Origin: Verrucomicrobiia bacterium
GTDB lineage: Bacteria; Verrucomicrobiota; Verrucomicrobiia; Limisphaerales; JADLHS01
Direction of reading: 5' to 3'
DNA: 64,000 nucleotides
Assembly (NCBI GenBank): GCA_023953615.1
Contig: JAMLJH010000002.1
Coordinates: 1,104,492 to 1,168,491 of the forward strand
The notes beneath the pieces are model-generated. The model saw nothing but the letters and a program-made list of their open reading frames with translations. It made no database searches and was not told where the DNA came from. The translations under genes were made by a program, and so were the position numbers. Every line of letters starts with the position of its first letter. Position 1 is the stretch's first letter. This document shows, piece by piece, positions 1 to 9,084 of this stretch.

Positions 1-1
1 A

Positions 2-853
2 ACCGGCCCCGGCGGACGGGTGTCGAAGCAGGACGTGTTGCAATACGTTGCCGCACATCCGCAGTCAGCGGCGCCGGCATCTGCGAGTCCGACAGCGGCG
101 CCGACCTCCGCACCGACCACGCCTCTCGTTCCGGCTACGTCCCCGGCCATCAGCCGCGAGCAACAGGTCGTGCGCATGAGTTTATTGCGTCGCACCATCG
201 CCAAACGACTGGTGGCGGCGCAGCACACGGCAGCGTTATTGACCACGTTCAACGAGGTGGACATGTCTTCCATCATCGCGCTGCGTCGCCAGTATCAGGA
301 AACCTTCCAGAAAAAGCACGGCGTCAAGCTGGGTTTCATGTCGTTCTTTGTTAAAGCCGTGATTGACGGACTGAAACAGTTCCCCGGTTTGAACGCCATC
401 ATCCGCGATTCGGACATCGTTTATCATAACTATCACGACATCGGCCTGGCCGTCAGCACGGACCGCGGCCTGGTCGTGCCGGTGCTGGCCGACGCGGATC
501 GGTTGAGCTTCGCGGAGATCGAACGCGCCATCATTGATTTTGCGCAACGCGCTCGCGACGGCAAAATCCGACCGGAAGAACTCGAAGGCGGCACCTTCAC
601 CATCACGAACGGCGGAGTCTTTGGCTCACTGCTTTCGACGCCGCTGGTCAATCCGCCGCAAAGCGGCATTCTGGGCATGCACACCATTCAGGAACGGCCC
701 GTCGCGGTGAATGGCCAGGTGGTCATCCGTCCGATGATGTACGTGGCCCTCACTTACGATCATCGGATTGTGGATGGCAAGGAAGCCGTGCAGTTCCTGC
801 GCCGCGTCAAAGACGGCGTGGAAAACCCCGAACGTCTGTTGCTGGAAGTTTAG
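2..853 (+). CDS. sucB: Dihydrolipoamide succinyltransferase (2-oxoglutarate dehydrogenase E2), 5'-truncated by window edge
   Basis: This is the C-terminal part of a 2-oxoacid dehydrogenase E2 subunit, which moves the succinyl group from lipoamide to CoA in the TCA cycle. The frame is already open at base 2 and reads [16 protein letters not shown], the end of an E3/E1-binding domain, so the GTG at 20 is not the true start and the lipoyl domain lies outside the window. An Ala/Pro/Thr-rich linker follows, then the catalytic acyltransferase domain. It carries the active-site motif DHRIVDG about 30 residues before the end and a typical SucB ending ([10 protein letters not shown]). Succinyl rather than acetyl specificity is inferred from this ending. 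The gene converges on metG, and icd, another TCA gene, lies nearby. Confidence 0.93.
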   Translation, partial: TGPGGRVSKQDVLQYVAAHPQSAAPASASPTAAPTSAPTTPLVPATSPAISREQQVVRMSLLRRTIAKRLVAAQHTAALLTTFNEVDMSSIIALRRQYQETFQKKHGVKLGFMSFFVKAVIDGLKQFPGLNAIIRDSDIVYHNYHDIGLAVSTDRGLVVPVLADADRLSFAEIERAIIDFAQRARDGKIRPEELEGGTFTITNGGVFGSLLSTPLVNPPQSGILGMHTIQERPVAVNGQVVIRPMMYVALTYDHRIVDGKEAVQFLRRVKDGVENPERLLLEV

Positions 854-927
854 CGCGACAGCGTGAAGCGAACCGGCTCCAGCCGGAACAAGCTTCTGTC
901 GCGGCGCCCCGACCACCGCCAGCGCGG

Positions 928-2487
928 TTAGTCGTCGCGGCGCGGAAACAACGGCACGGGGTCGCCGCATTGATGTCCCGCAGACAAGCCGCCCCAGGCG
1001 ATTAATGCGAATTGATCCGGTTCTCCCGGCAAACCCAGTTGGGCGAAAATCTTGGTCGCCGTCTGCGGCAGAAAGGGCCACAGCAAAACGGCCAGTACCC
1101 GGCAAACCTCCACCAAATTGTAAAGCACCTCGTCCAGGCGTTGTGCCTGCGCCGGGTCCTTGGCGAGCTTGAAGGGCGCGGTGTGATCCACGTATTGATT
1201 CGCCCGCGTGACCAGCGCCCCGATGGTGATCAACGCCGCTTGCAATTCATTCCGTTCCAGGTGCGCGCGCGTTTCCGCACCCGCCCGGGCCACTTCCGCC
1301 GCCAGCTCATCATGCCGCGCGGGGACGATGCTTTTCCGATAGCGTTTCAGCATCGCCAGCGAACGGTTGATCAGGTTGCCCAGGCCGTTGGCCAGTTCCG
1401 CGTGGTAACGCGACTTGAATCCCGCGTCGGTCCAATTGCCATCCGGCCCAATCGCCAGTTCGCGAATGACGTAGAAGCGGAACGCATCCACGCCCCAATC
1501 ATCAATCACCGCCACCGGGTCCACCACGTTCCCGGTGGTCTTGCTCATCTTTTCGCCATCCTTTTGCCACCAGCCATGCACGAGTACCTGTTGCGGCAAC
1601 GGCAGCCCCATCGCCTTCAGCATGATCGGCCAGAACACCGTGTGAAATTTCAAAATGTCCTTGCCGATCACGTGCAGGTTCGCCGGCCACAACGCGGGAC
1701 GCGGCGCATTTGCCGCCGGTTGATAATCCAGTCGCAACGGATCAAAGCTCGGATCGCCCAGACTTGCCGGAATGCTGATGTAATTCACCAGCGCGTCGAA
1801 CCACACGTACGTCACGTAGTCCGGGTCGAAGGGCAGGGGAATACCCCAGTTGAGTCGCGCCGCCGGCCGCGAGATGCACAGGTCTTCCAATTCGTTGTTT
1901 TTCAGAAACCCGAGCACTTCGTTGCGGCGATAATCGGGCTGCACGAAAGTCGGGTTCGCTTCGATGTAATCAATCAACCACTGCTGATGAGGTTTGAGCC
2001 GGAACCAGTAATTCGTTTCCTCCAACTCGATGACTTCGCCGTATGCCGGATCGAACGTACCGTCCGGGCGCCGATCTTTTTCCGTCAAAAAAGTTTCTTC
2101 CTTGGCCGAATAGAAGCCCTTGTATTTGGCCGTGTAAAATTCACCGGCGGCGTGGAGTTTGGCGAGAATGGCTTGAACAAACTTTCGATGCCGCGGCTGG
2201 GTCGTCCGCACAAAATCGTCGTTGGCCAGATTCAGTTTTCGGGCAAACGCCTGCCAGTCCGCCGCGAGCTGATCGCAATACGTTTGCGGGTTCAGCCCCT
2301 CGGCCACCGCCGCCTGCTGCACTTTCTGGCCGTGCTCATCCAGTCCGGTCAGATAGAAAACTTTCCCGCCAAAACTGCGGTGTGCCCGCGCGATTACGTC
2401 CGTAATCACCTTCTCATAGGCATGGCCGAGGTGCGGCTGGCCGTTGACGTAATCAATTGCGGTTGTGAGGTAAAAGACCTTGCTCAT
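928..2487 (-). CDS. metG: Methionyl-tRNA synthetase (compact form without zinc-knuckle cysteines)
   Basis: Class I aminoacyl-tRNA synthetase that charges tRNA-Met; about 519 aa, cytoplasmic. The start at 2487 (MSKVFYLTTAIDY) is chosen because family similarity begins there; the frame stays open upstream to 2580 with no family-like sequence. The HIGH-type motif is HLGH (residues 19-22) and the KMSKS-type motif is KMSKTTGN (about residue 312). Where many MetRS carry one or two Cys4 zinc knuckles, this protein has SAKEETFLTEKDRRPDGTF with no cysteine, so it belongs to the metal-free type. It ends in an anticodon-binding helical domain, and no C-terminal tRNA-binding (EMAP/Trbp111) domain is visible. 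It is transcribed away from the CLC channel gene. Confidence 0.95.
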   Translation of the reverse strand: MSKVFYLTTAIDYVNGQPHLGHAYEKVITDVIARAHRSFGGKVFYLTGLDEHGQKVQQAAVAEGLNPQTYCDQLAADWQAFARKLNLANDDFVRTTQPRHRKFVQAILAKLHAAGEFYTAKYKGFYSAKEETFLTEKDRRPDGTFDPAYGEVIELEETNYWFRLKPHQQWLIDYIEANPTFVQPDYRRNEVLGFLKNNELEDLCISRPAARLNWGIPLPFDPDYVTYVWFDALVNYISIPASLGDPSFDPLRLDYQPAANAPRPALWPANLHVIGKDILKFHTVFWPIMLKAMGLPLPQQVLVHGWWQKDGEKMSKTTGNVVDPVAVIDDWGVDAFRFYVIRELAIGPDGNWTDAGFKSRYHAELANGLGNLINRSLAMLKRYRKSIVPARHDELAAEVARAGAETRAHLERNELQAALITIGALVTRANQYVDHTAPFKLAKDPAQAQRLDEVLYNLVEVCRVLAVLLWPFLPQTATKIFAQLGLPGEPDQFALIAWGGLSAGHQCGDPVPLFPRRDD

Positions 2488-2681
2488 CCGTCGGACAGTG
2501 TGGCGAAGCCAAACCGTCTTGGCAATCGCAGTCCCCGGCGCGCAGGCTCGGCGCACTGTTTGGCCAAAAGCCGCGATCACTTGCGCTCGTTGGCCGAGCG
2601 GATTGATCGGGATGCCTGGTTGGTAAAATCCAGACTCGTCAAGCGTATCGTAAATCGTAAGTTCCTCGTGTGCAGAGTGGG

Positions 2682-4478
2682 ATGGACAGTCGGTTGATCG
2701 GTCGGGCGCGTGAGTTTTTCCGGCGTCATTGGCGCGCGGCCTTTCAACTGCGTAAACGCGTGGTGCTGAGTGAGGAGGCGCTGCATCTGGTCATTGCCAG
2801 CGTCGTTGGCCTGCTCGGCGGCTTGGTCAACCTCGCGTTCTTTCACGCCATTGAATTGTCCAAAATGATCTTTCTGCATCGGCTCGGCGACCCCGTGGAA
2901 GTGGCCGAAGAACTGCCGCATTGGGAGCGCCTGACCATCCCCATCCTTGGCGGTCTGGTGGCGGGAGCGGTGTTGCACTGGGGATTGCGCCTCGCCGGTC
3001 GGCAGGGCACAACCAATCTGCTCGAAGCCGTCGTTGCCGGTGACGGGCGGTTGCCCATGCGCTCGGGACTCGTCAAGGCGCTCTCCTCGCTCGTCAGCAT
3101 TGGCACGGGCGCTTCCATCGGACGCGAGGGCGGCATCACGCAACTGGCCGCCACGTTGGCCTCGAAGCTCGGGCAACTCGCGCACTGGCCGCCGTACCGG
3201 TTGCGTTTGCTCGTTGGTTGCGGCGCGGCCTCGGGCATTTCCGCCGCCTACAATGCGCCCATCGCCGGCGCGTTGTTCGCCGCCACCATCGTGCTGGATA
3301 ACATTTCCATGGCGATGTTTGCGCCGTTGGTGCTCTCGTCGGCCGTGGCCGCGGTCGTGTCCCGCAGCTTCTTCGGCATCGCGCCGTGGTATCAGGTGCC
3401 CGCCTACGAATTCGCCAATCCCGGTCAACTGCCCTGGTTCGTGTTTCTCGGCATCCTCTGTGGAATCATGGGCGCGGTCTTCCTGAAAATGATCCGCTTT
3501 GCCAAACACCGTTTCGCCGCCGTGCGGGTACCGATCTACGTCAAAATGGCCATTGGCGGATTGGCCGTTGGTTTGTTGGCCATCGAATATCCCGGCGTCT
3601 GGGGCAATGGCTACGTGGTCACCAACCGGATTTTGCACAACGAACTGTCCCTGCAAATCCTCGCCGGATTATTCCTCGCCAAATTGATTGCCACCGTATT
3701 CACCGTCGGCTCGGGCACGGTGGGTGGCGTGTTCACGCCCACGCTGTTTTTGGGCGCGAGCCTGGGCGGTTTGTTCGGCGCGGGACTGCACGCGCTGGAC
3801 ACCGTGACCGAACTGCCCACCAGCGCGTTTTCTCTGGTCGGCATGGCCAGCGTCCTTGCGGCCACCACCCGCTCGCCGTTTCTGGCGATGATCATGGTCT
3901 TTGAAATTTCCCTGGATTACTCGCTCATGCCGCCGCTCATGCTTGGTTGCGTGGTCGCCATCGTGATGGCGAATCGCTTCGAGAAAAGTTCCATCTACAC
4001 CGAACCGTTGCGCGAACGCGGCATTGCCACCACCGGCGGCGCCAACCGGCTCGGCCTCGCCACCGCCCAACGGGTGGGCGACGTGATGATTGCGCCCGTG
4101 CCGCCCGTGGCCGAGAACACGGTGCTGCCTGACCTCGCCAAACGCTTTTTGACCAGCGCCAATAATTTCATCCCGGTGATTGACGGCGACCGCCGGCTGG
4201 TGGGCGTGGTGGCGTTACAGGACTTGAAAGAGTATCTCGGCGCCGGGGCGGAACTACGGGCGGTGATCGCCAGCGACGTGATGCGTCCGCCGCCGCCGGT
4301 GGTGACGCCGGATCAACGCCTGGTGGACGTGTTGAATCTGGCGCTGGCCAGCCAGCAACAAAACATCCCCGTGGTCAGCACCTTGAAAGGCATGCGCCTG
4401 CTCGGTGCGCTGTCGCGCACGCACGTCCTCGGCCTGTTTGCGGAAACCATCGCCGTGCGCCGCAAACCGCATGTTTGA
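2682..4478 (+). CDS. CLC-family chloride channel/transporter with C-terminal CBS pair
   Basis: Integral inner-membrane voltage-gated chloride channel (CLC) family protein, about 598 aa. The N-terminal half is a run of hydrophobic helices. The anion-pathway signatures are visible: GTGASIGREGG (about residues 140-150; the GREGP-type motif with the gating glutamate) and GSGTVGGVFTPTLFLGAS (about 343-360; the GxFxP motif). The last 130 residues form two CBS domains (VGDVMIAPVPPVAENT and ASDVMRPPPPVVTPDQ), which usually bind adenine nucleotides and regulate the channel. ATG at 2682 is preferred; an in-frame GTG lies at 2670, and neither has a good ribosome binding site. The sequence does not decide between channel and H+/Cl- antiporter. 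The gene is divergent from metG. Confidence 0.92.
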   Translation: MDSRLIGRAREFFRRHWRAAFQLRKRVVLSEEALHLVIASVVGLLGGLVNLAFFHAIELSKMIFLHRLGDPVEVAEELPHWERLTIPILGGLVAGAVLHWGLRLAGRQGTTNLLEAVVAGDGRLPMRSGLVKALSSLVSIGTGASIGREGGITQLAATLASKLGQLAHWPPYRLRLLVGCGAASGISAAYNAPIAGALFAATIVLDNISMAMFAPLVLSSAVAAVVSRSFFGIAPWYQVPAYEFANPGQLPWFVFLGILCGIMGAVFLKMIRFAKHRFAAVRVPIYVKMAIGGLAVGLLAIEYPGVWGNGYVVTNRILHNELSLQILAGLFLAKLIATVFTVGSGTVGGVFTPTLFLGASLGGLFGAGLHALDTVTELPTSAFSLVGMASVLAATTRSPFLAMIMVFEISLDYSLMPPLMLGCVVAIVMANRFEKSSIYTEPLRERGIATTGGANRLGLATAQRVGDVMIAPVPPVAENTVLPDLAKRFLTSANNFIPVIDGDRRLVGVVALQDLKEYLGAGAELRAVIASDVMRPPPPVVTPDQRLVDVLNLALASQQQNIPVVSTLKGMRLLGALSRTHVLGLFAETIAVRRKPHV

Positions 4479-4517
4479 GTGGCGTAGTCTCATTATCCCA
4501 GTTCAACCTCAATCTCC

Positions 4518-4895
4518 TCACCCAGCCAGCGGACTCTTCACTCCCAATCCCGGTTTCTGCATGACGTGCGTGTAAATCTGCGTCGTCGCCACATCCTTGT
4601 GCCCCAGTAAATCCTGCACCGTCCGGTATCCGTTCCTCTCTCCAGCAAATGAGTCGCAAACGAATGCCGCAGTGTGTGCGGCGTCACGCGTTTGTCCAGC
4701 TTCGCCTCGCGTGCCGCCTGGCGAACGGCGTGCTGAAACGTCGCATCCAACCCATGATGCCGCCGACGCACGCCGCTGCGCGGATCGTTCAGCAACTGCC
4801 GCGATGGGAAACACCACTGCCAACTCCCACGACTGGCCGGCTTTCGGATACTTCCGTTCCAAGCCCTCCGGCAACCAAACGCCCGGAACCTCGTT
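4518..4895 (-). pseudogene. Integron integrase (IntI) C-terminal relic, two frameshifts
   Basis: A decayed tyrosine recombinase on the minus strand that must be read in two frames. The first part reads [18 protein letters not shown]. An apparent 1-nt insertion near 4823-4828 shifts the frame to WQWCFPSR, then [11 protein letters not shown] and [16 protein letters not shown] second, 1-nt deletion-type shift near 4628 returns to [21 protein letters not shown] and the end [10 protein letters not shown]. The box-II HxxR, the late His and the nucleophilic Tyr (QIYTHV) survive. The PRSG..RRHH block is the extra segment that separates integron integrases from XerC/XerD. About the first 200 residues, including the box-I catalytic Arg, are missing, so the gene cannot be functional. 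No attC array is visible beside it. Confidence 0.82.
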
Positions 4896-5521
4896 TGCCG
4901 CTGGAGAACTCCAGCCCAACCCGGAAACCAGATGCCGGGCAACTGACAGGATGACAGGACATCGTCCGCGAGACGCGAACGACTACCGCCGAGACGGCGG
5001 TGCTCCCCCAATGCCCATTCCTTTGCCCATCATTCCCTTGTCTTCCCGTGCGTGTATTTCGTGTATTTCGCGGTTGTACTTTCCCTGGGGAGGGACGCGT
5101 TCCACCGCGTCCATGATGAGCTGGAGACAACGTGGAGATCGTCCCTTCCGACACAACGGCGGTGCGAGCGTATGGGTAGGGCGGGCATGGTTTTTGACAG
5201 GATGAACAAGATTTACCGGATCAAATTCTTGATTGGCGGCTGGATCGCATTCCGCGTTTGAACTCCAACTGCTTCGCGCCAAGATTCAGCAACAATCAGC
5301 GCGGCCACGCGGTCTTGATGGTCGTCACCTGCAGCTCCGCACGTCGGACGACGGGTGTCTGGTAGTTCGTGAAACGCCCGGTCAGAGTTGGCCGTGTGCG
5401 CTTACTTATGCAGCGCATTACCGGCGCGAACGATTTCTTTCCTTGAATTTGCGCCGCCAAAATTCAACCCTGAGCGCGTTAAATTTGAGTTCTCATTCTA
5501 AACTGAAATTCTGAATCACAC
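4896..5521. repeat. Gene-free stretch with palindromic and dispersed repeats beside the integrase relic
   Basis: I see no convincing gene. Perfect short hairpins lie at 4985-5001 (ACCGCCG, loop AGA, CGGCGGT) and 5093-5112 (GGACGCG, loop ttccac, CGCGTCC). A 'gacaggatgaacaagattt' phrase sits near 5194-5212, with a partial copy at 4943-4956. A 'cgtgtatttcgtgtatttcg' phrase at 5051-5070 resembles sequence upstream of ppdK at about 44095-44125. This looks like an accumulation zone for small mobile or repeat debris. Confidence 0.5.
5443..5467. promoter_or_regulatory. Inverted repeat upstream of icd
   Basis: TTGAATTT (5443-5450) and AAATTCAA (5460-5467) form a perfect 8-bp inverted repeat with a 9-nt GC-rich centre, ending 54 bases before the icd start. 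It is followed by AT-rich sequence suited to a promoter -10. It could be an operator or a transcript hairpin; the role is inferred only. Confidence 0.3.
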
Positions 5522-6787
5522 ATGGCCTACAAAGACGTTACCCCACCCGCCGGAAACAAAATCTCCATTCACGCTGGCAAACTCACCGTGCCGAACGATC
5601 CGATTGTTCCGTTCATTCGCGGCGACGGGACCGGGCCGGATATCTGGGCGGCAAGCGTGCGGGTCTTTGACGCGGCGGTGCAAAAGGCCTACGGCGGCCA
5701 GCGGAAGATTTCCTGGTTTGAAGTGTTCGCCGGCGAAGCGTCGAAAAATAAATTCGATAACTGGCTGCCCGACGATACGGTCGCGGCGTTCAAGGAATAT
5801 CTGGTGGGCATCAAGGGGCCGCTGACGACGCCGGTCGGGGGCGGCATTCGCTCGCTCAACGTGGCGTTGCGGCAAATGCTGGACCTCTACGTTTGTCTGC
5901 GTCCGGTGCAGTATTTTCAAGGTGTGCCCAGTCCGGTGAAGCATCCGGAGAAGGTGAACATGGTCATCTTCCGCGAAAACACCGAGGACATTTACGCGGG
6001 CATTGATTATCAGGCCGGTTCGGTGGAGGCGAAAAAAATCCTGGAACTGCTGCGGCAGGAATTGCCAGCGGCCTTCAAGAAAATTCGTTTTGGCAACGAG
6101 GCGGACGCGGTGGGCATCGGCATCAAGCCGGTGAGCCAGCCGGGCACGGAGCGGTTGGTGCGCGCGGCGATCCAGTACGCGATCACGAATCACCGCAAGA
6201 GCGTGACGTTTGTCCACAAGGGAAACATCATGAAGTTCACCGAGGGCGCGTTTCGCGACTGGGGTTACGAACTGGCCAAGCGCGAGTTTGGCGCGACGGA
6301 AGTGGACGGCGGTCCGTGGTGCAAAATCCCGGAAGGCAAACCCGGCGCGGGCATGGTCATCAAGGACGCCATCGCCGACATCACGCTGCAACAGGTGTTG
6401 ACCCGGCCGACGGACTTTGACGTCATTGCCACGTTGAATCTCAACGGTGATTATCTCAGCGACGCCTTGGCGGCGCAGGTGGGCGGCATCGGCATCGCGC
6501 CCGGTGGCAACATCAATTATCTGACCGGACACGCCATTTTTGAAGCCACGCACGGCACGGCGCCGAAGTACGCGGGCAAGGACGTGGTGAATCCGGGATC
6601 GGTGGTGTTGTCCGGTGAAATGATGTTCCGCTACCTGGGTTGGACCGAGGCGGCGGACTTGATTCTGAAAGGCTTGAACGGCGCCATTGCCTCCAAGAAA
6701 GTTACGTACGACTTTGCGCGGCTGATGGACGGCGCCACGGAGATCAAGTGTTCCGCTTTTGGCGACAACCTCATCGCCCACATGTAA
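5522..6787 (+). CDS. icd: Isocitrate dehydrogenase (NADP+)
   Basis: Oxidative decarboxylation of isocitrate to 2-oxoglutarate in the TCA cycle; 421 aa, close to the homodimeric E. coli-type enzyme in length and sequence. Visible markers are IRGDGTGPD near the N-terminus, the substrate-binding serine in [13 protein letters not shown] (Ser111, equivalent to the serine phosphorylated by AceK in E. coli), [12 protein letters not shown], the metal-binding aspartates, and [16 protein letters not shown]. The Lys-Tyr pair in the last motif indicates NADP+ rather than NAD+ preference. The AT-rich 5' region holds an inverted repeat. No aceK is seen in the window, so regulation by phosphorylation is not supported here. 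Confidence 0.96.
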   Translation: MAYKDVTPPAGNKISIHAGKLTVPNDPIVPFIRGDGTGPDIWAASVRVFDAAVQKAYGGQRKISWFEVFAGEASKNKFDNWLPDDTVAAFKEYLVGIKGPLTTPVGGGIRSLNVALRQMLDLYVCLRPVQYFQGVPSPVKHPEKVNMVIFRENTEDIYAGIDYQAGSVEAKKILELLRQELPAAFKKIRFGNEADAVGIGIKPVSQPGTERLVRAAIQYAITNHRKSVTFVHKGNIMKFTEGAFRDWGYELAKREFGATEVDGGPWCKIPEGKPGAGMVIKDAIADITLQQVLTRPTDFDVIATLNLNGDYLSDALAAQVGGIGIAPGGNINYLTGHAIFEATHGTAPKYAGKDVVNPGSVVLSGEMMFRYLGWTEAADLILKGLNGAIASKKVTYDFARLMDGATEIKCSAFGDNLIAHM

Positions 6788-6804
6788 GCGGCGACGGCCG
6801 GTGA

Positions 6805-7662
6805 TTACTGGGCGGCGGGCAGGGGATGCAGTTCGATTTTCCGAAAGTAAATTTCGGCGCCTTCGGATTGAAAAATCAACTGCCCGGCTTGATGGCTGAG
6901 TTGCGTGGCGTGGTTGACCCGCTGGCCGTTCACGTAGTAGTCGAGCGTCGCTCCGCGACAAACCACTTCGAGGCGAGTCCACTGGCCGTCGGGACTTTCC
7001 ACATCTTGACGCCCGCGAAAGCCGAGTTGGTCTTTCCAATCCACATCGCGCCCCCACCAATTAATGCGTCCGGTTTGAAACACTTTGGGTTCGCCTTTCG
7101 GATCCCAGATCGGCTCGCCATCGCGATCCGGGCTGGTGTTCAGGGTGGCTGAGTATTTCACAATCGAGCCATCCGGATCGTAGCCGCCGAGCACCAGGAT
7201 GTCGCCCACGCCGCCTTGAATGATTTGAAATTCGTAGCCGCGCATCCACGGACCATTGAACGTCGGCGAGTAATAATTGCCATCCGGCCCGGTGCAATGC
7301 AGCACCACGCCGCTGTCCTTCGTGGCGTTGGTGCGGCTGCCCCAAGTGGTCAAGCCCCAGCGGAATTCGGCGACCAACCGGTAGTTGGCGTATTGCTGGC
7401 GCGTGTATAATCCGCCGTAAATTTTTCCACTGATGCGGATGGCGGGTGCGCCGTCCAAACTGTCCACCACCGAAAAAACCTGGAGCGGGTCTTCGCGATG
7501 ATAATCCACCAGCCAGGTGTAAAAAGCGGAGAGGTCCTTGCCGTTGAAGAGGGAGATCACTTCATGCGGGACGATGGGCTTCGAGTTTTTGACCTCGGGT
7601 TCGGCGGCGGGCGCAATCAAGGTGACCGCCAACAGGGAAAGCAGGATGAAGGACTTTTGCAT
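6805..7662 (-). CDS. Secreted DUF1080 / 3-keto-disaccharide hydrolase-type protein
   Basis: About 285 aa. The start at 7662 gives MQKSFILLSLLAVTLIAPAA, a clean Sec signal peptide; upstream in-frame codons would spoil it. The mature part begins ISLFNGKDLSAFYTWL, the classical opening of DUF1080, a concanavalin-like jelly-roll family very abundant in Verrucomicrobia and Planctomycetes and including 3-keto-glucoside hydrolases. Other family-like elements are GGLYTRQQYANYRL, FRWG, SGVVLHCTG and the late VNGQRVN followed by GAEIYFRKIELHPL. It probably acts in the periplasm on sugars or glycosides. Substrate cannot be deduced. It is convergent with icd and in the same direction as the SGNH lipoprotein. 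Confidence 0.85.
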   Translation of the reverse strand: MQKSFILLSLLAVTLIAPAAEPEVKNSKPIVPHEVISLFNGKDLSAFYTWLVDYHREDPLQVFSVVDSLDGAPAIRISGKIYGGLYTRQQYANYRLVAEFRWGLTTWGSRTNATKDSGVVLHCTGPDGNYYSPTFNGPWMRGYEFQIIQGGVGDILVLGGYDPDGSIVKYSATLNTSPDRDGEPIWDPKGEPKVFQTGRINWWGRDVDWKDQLGFRGRQDVESPDGQWTRLEVVCRGATLDYYVNGQRVNHATQLSHQAGQLIFQSEGAEIYFRKIELHPLPAAQ

Positions 7663-7787
7663 GGATGAATTTTTCGCAAAGCTTGCGGAGCGACACCGCA
7701 AACGTCAATCGCGAAGCAACGAATTGCGACCATCAATTTTTCCTGACCGCATCCCGCCCGAACCTCGAGGGCGCCGTCGTTCGGGCT

Positions 7788-8876
7788 TCAAAGTCCGAGC
7801 GCCTGGAGCGCTTCAAAATAGAGATTGTGACCGAAATCGTTCGGATGATTGATGTCGTTCGCCAGCATGTCCTCGGGAGCTTTGCGGGTGGCAAGCTGTT
7901 GCCAGCGCTGATAAACGTCGGCAAAAGCGCATTGCTTTTCGCGTGCCACCGCTTCGGTCGCGACGGCGTAGGCTTCCATGTTATGCGATCCATACCGCCA
8001 TTGTGGGTTGGGTGGGAACGCGGAGAAGAGGATGATTTCCGCCTTCGTATTCACTCGAATGCGATTGATCATCTGACGCAGGTTGTCCGCGAAAGCGGGC
8101 AGCGCCACGCCGAAACCGGGGCGGTTGTGATCGTTCATACCGAAGCCGATCAGCACCAGGTCCGGCTGTTGATCCAGCACCTTGGCTTGCAGCCGTTGCA
8201 GACCTTGCGCGGTGGTATCGCCACCAGTGGCGCCATTGATGGCTTCGATGCTGGCGCGCGGATACTTCTTTCGCAACGCGTCGGCCCAGCGCGCCCAGAA
8301 AATCATGTCAGGGGTGGAGGCATCGCCGCCGGCGGTAATGCTGTCGCCGAACGCCACGATCCGCACGGGGTCGCCCGCCCGCAGTTTTCGCCGGGTCTCG
8401 GGCAGCGCGACGGCGGAGAATTCCGGTTGCGCCACTGGCGGCGTCCAGCGTTCGCGATGGTGGTAATCCACATAGACGAAGAAGGGCAGGTTGCCGAAGC
8501 CGGGAAATTGGTTGTGATCGAAATCCTCCTTGCCGAAGAGGATGTTGGTGGAGAAATCAAGAATGCGGGAATCCGCCGTGCGCTGGATGGCGCCGTCGCT
8601 GGTCAGAACGTAATCACGTCCGGCTTCATACTGCACCGTGTTCGTCAGGCCCGCGCGATAGGTGCTGCGCACGACGAGCGGGTGATCGAACGCGGGGGCG
8701 AACGCCAGATGCTTCGGTTGTTGCCCGATCAAGACCAGCGATTCACCCGTTTGCTGATACGCGGCGTCAGGACGCGATTGCGTGGCGCAACCCGCCAGTC
8801 CGATGACCACGGCGCACAGGGCGACCATCCCGCCAACGGGAATGAAAGATTGAGTTCGTTTGTTGTTGTGGCTCAT
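7788..8876 (-). CDS. SGNH/GDSL-family hydrolase, lipoprotein
   Basis: 362-aa exported esterase-like protein. Starting at 8876 (MSHNNKRTQ) gives a signal sequence ending in the lipobox LAGC, with Cys30 as the predicted lipidated residue, so the protein should be membrane-anchored. The C-terminal half is an SGNH hydrolase: block I GDSITAGG with nucleophile Ser179, block II Gly in NGATGGDT, block III GFGMND (Asn248), and block V DINHPNDFGH with Asp341 and His344. The N-terminal 150 residues are a beta-rich part of unknown role. SGNH enzymes deacylate polysaccharides, lipids or peptidoglycan; substrate is unknown. It lies in tandem with the DUF1080 gene, which suggests glycan degradation. Confidence 0.87.
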   Translation of the reverse strand: MSHNNKRTQSFIPVGGMVALCAVVIGLAGCATQSRPDAAYQQTGESLVLIGQQPKHLAFAPAFDHPLVVRSTYRAGLTNTVQYEAGRDYVLTSDGAIQRTADSRILDFSTNILFGKEDFDHNQFPGFGNLPFFVYVDYHHRERWTPPVAQPEFSAVALPETRRKLRAGDPVRIVAFGDSITAGGDASTPDMIFWARWADALRKKYPRASIEAINGATGGDTTAQGLQRLQAKVLDQQPDLVLIGFGMNDHNRPGFGVALPAFADNLRQMINRIRVNTKAEIILFSAFPPNPQWRYGSHNMEAYAVATEAVAREKQCAFADVYQRWQQLATRKAPEDMLANDINHPNDFGHNLYFEALQALGL

Positions 8877-9084
8877 AAAAAATAGCGACCGTCTCGCATC
8901 GAATGGCTGATGATAATTGTCCCGGGGGGCGTCCGTCGAAAAAATAATTCTCCATGCGACGGGTCGCGATGGTGCGGAGCTTGATGAAAAATCAATCCGC
9001 TTTTCGATTCGCTGCGGAGTTGGCGTTGGCCAACGGAGCGGATTCAGCTTTGAAATGGGTGGTACGACGGTTACAAATTTGAAC

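Noticed and set aside
1012..2697. 561-aa open frame on the plus strand across metG
   Set aside because: Antisense to a clear MetRS gene; Arg/His-rich with no family features. A GC-rich shadow frame.
4896..5521. attC-like cassette sites next to the integrase relic
   Set aside because: The hairpins there are short (7 bp, 3-6 nt loops) and lack the R'/R'' core GTTRRRY; no array spacing is seen.
5516..7060. 514-aa open frame on the minus strand across icd
   Set aside because: Antisense to a well-supported isocitrate dehydrogenase and full of Arg/His; no motif or start context.
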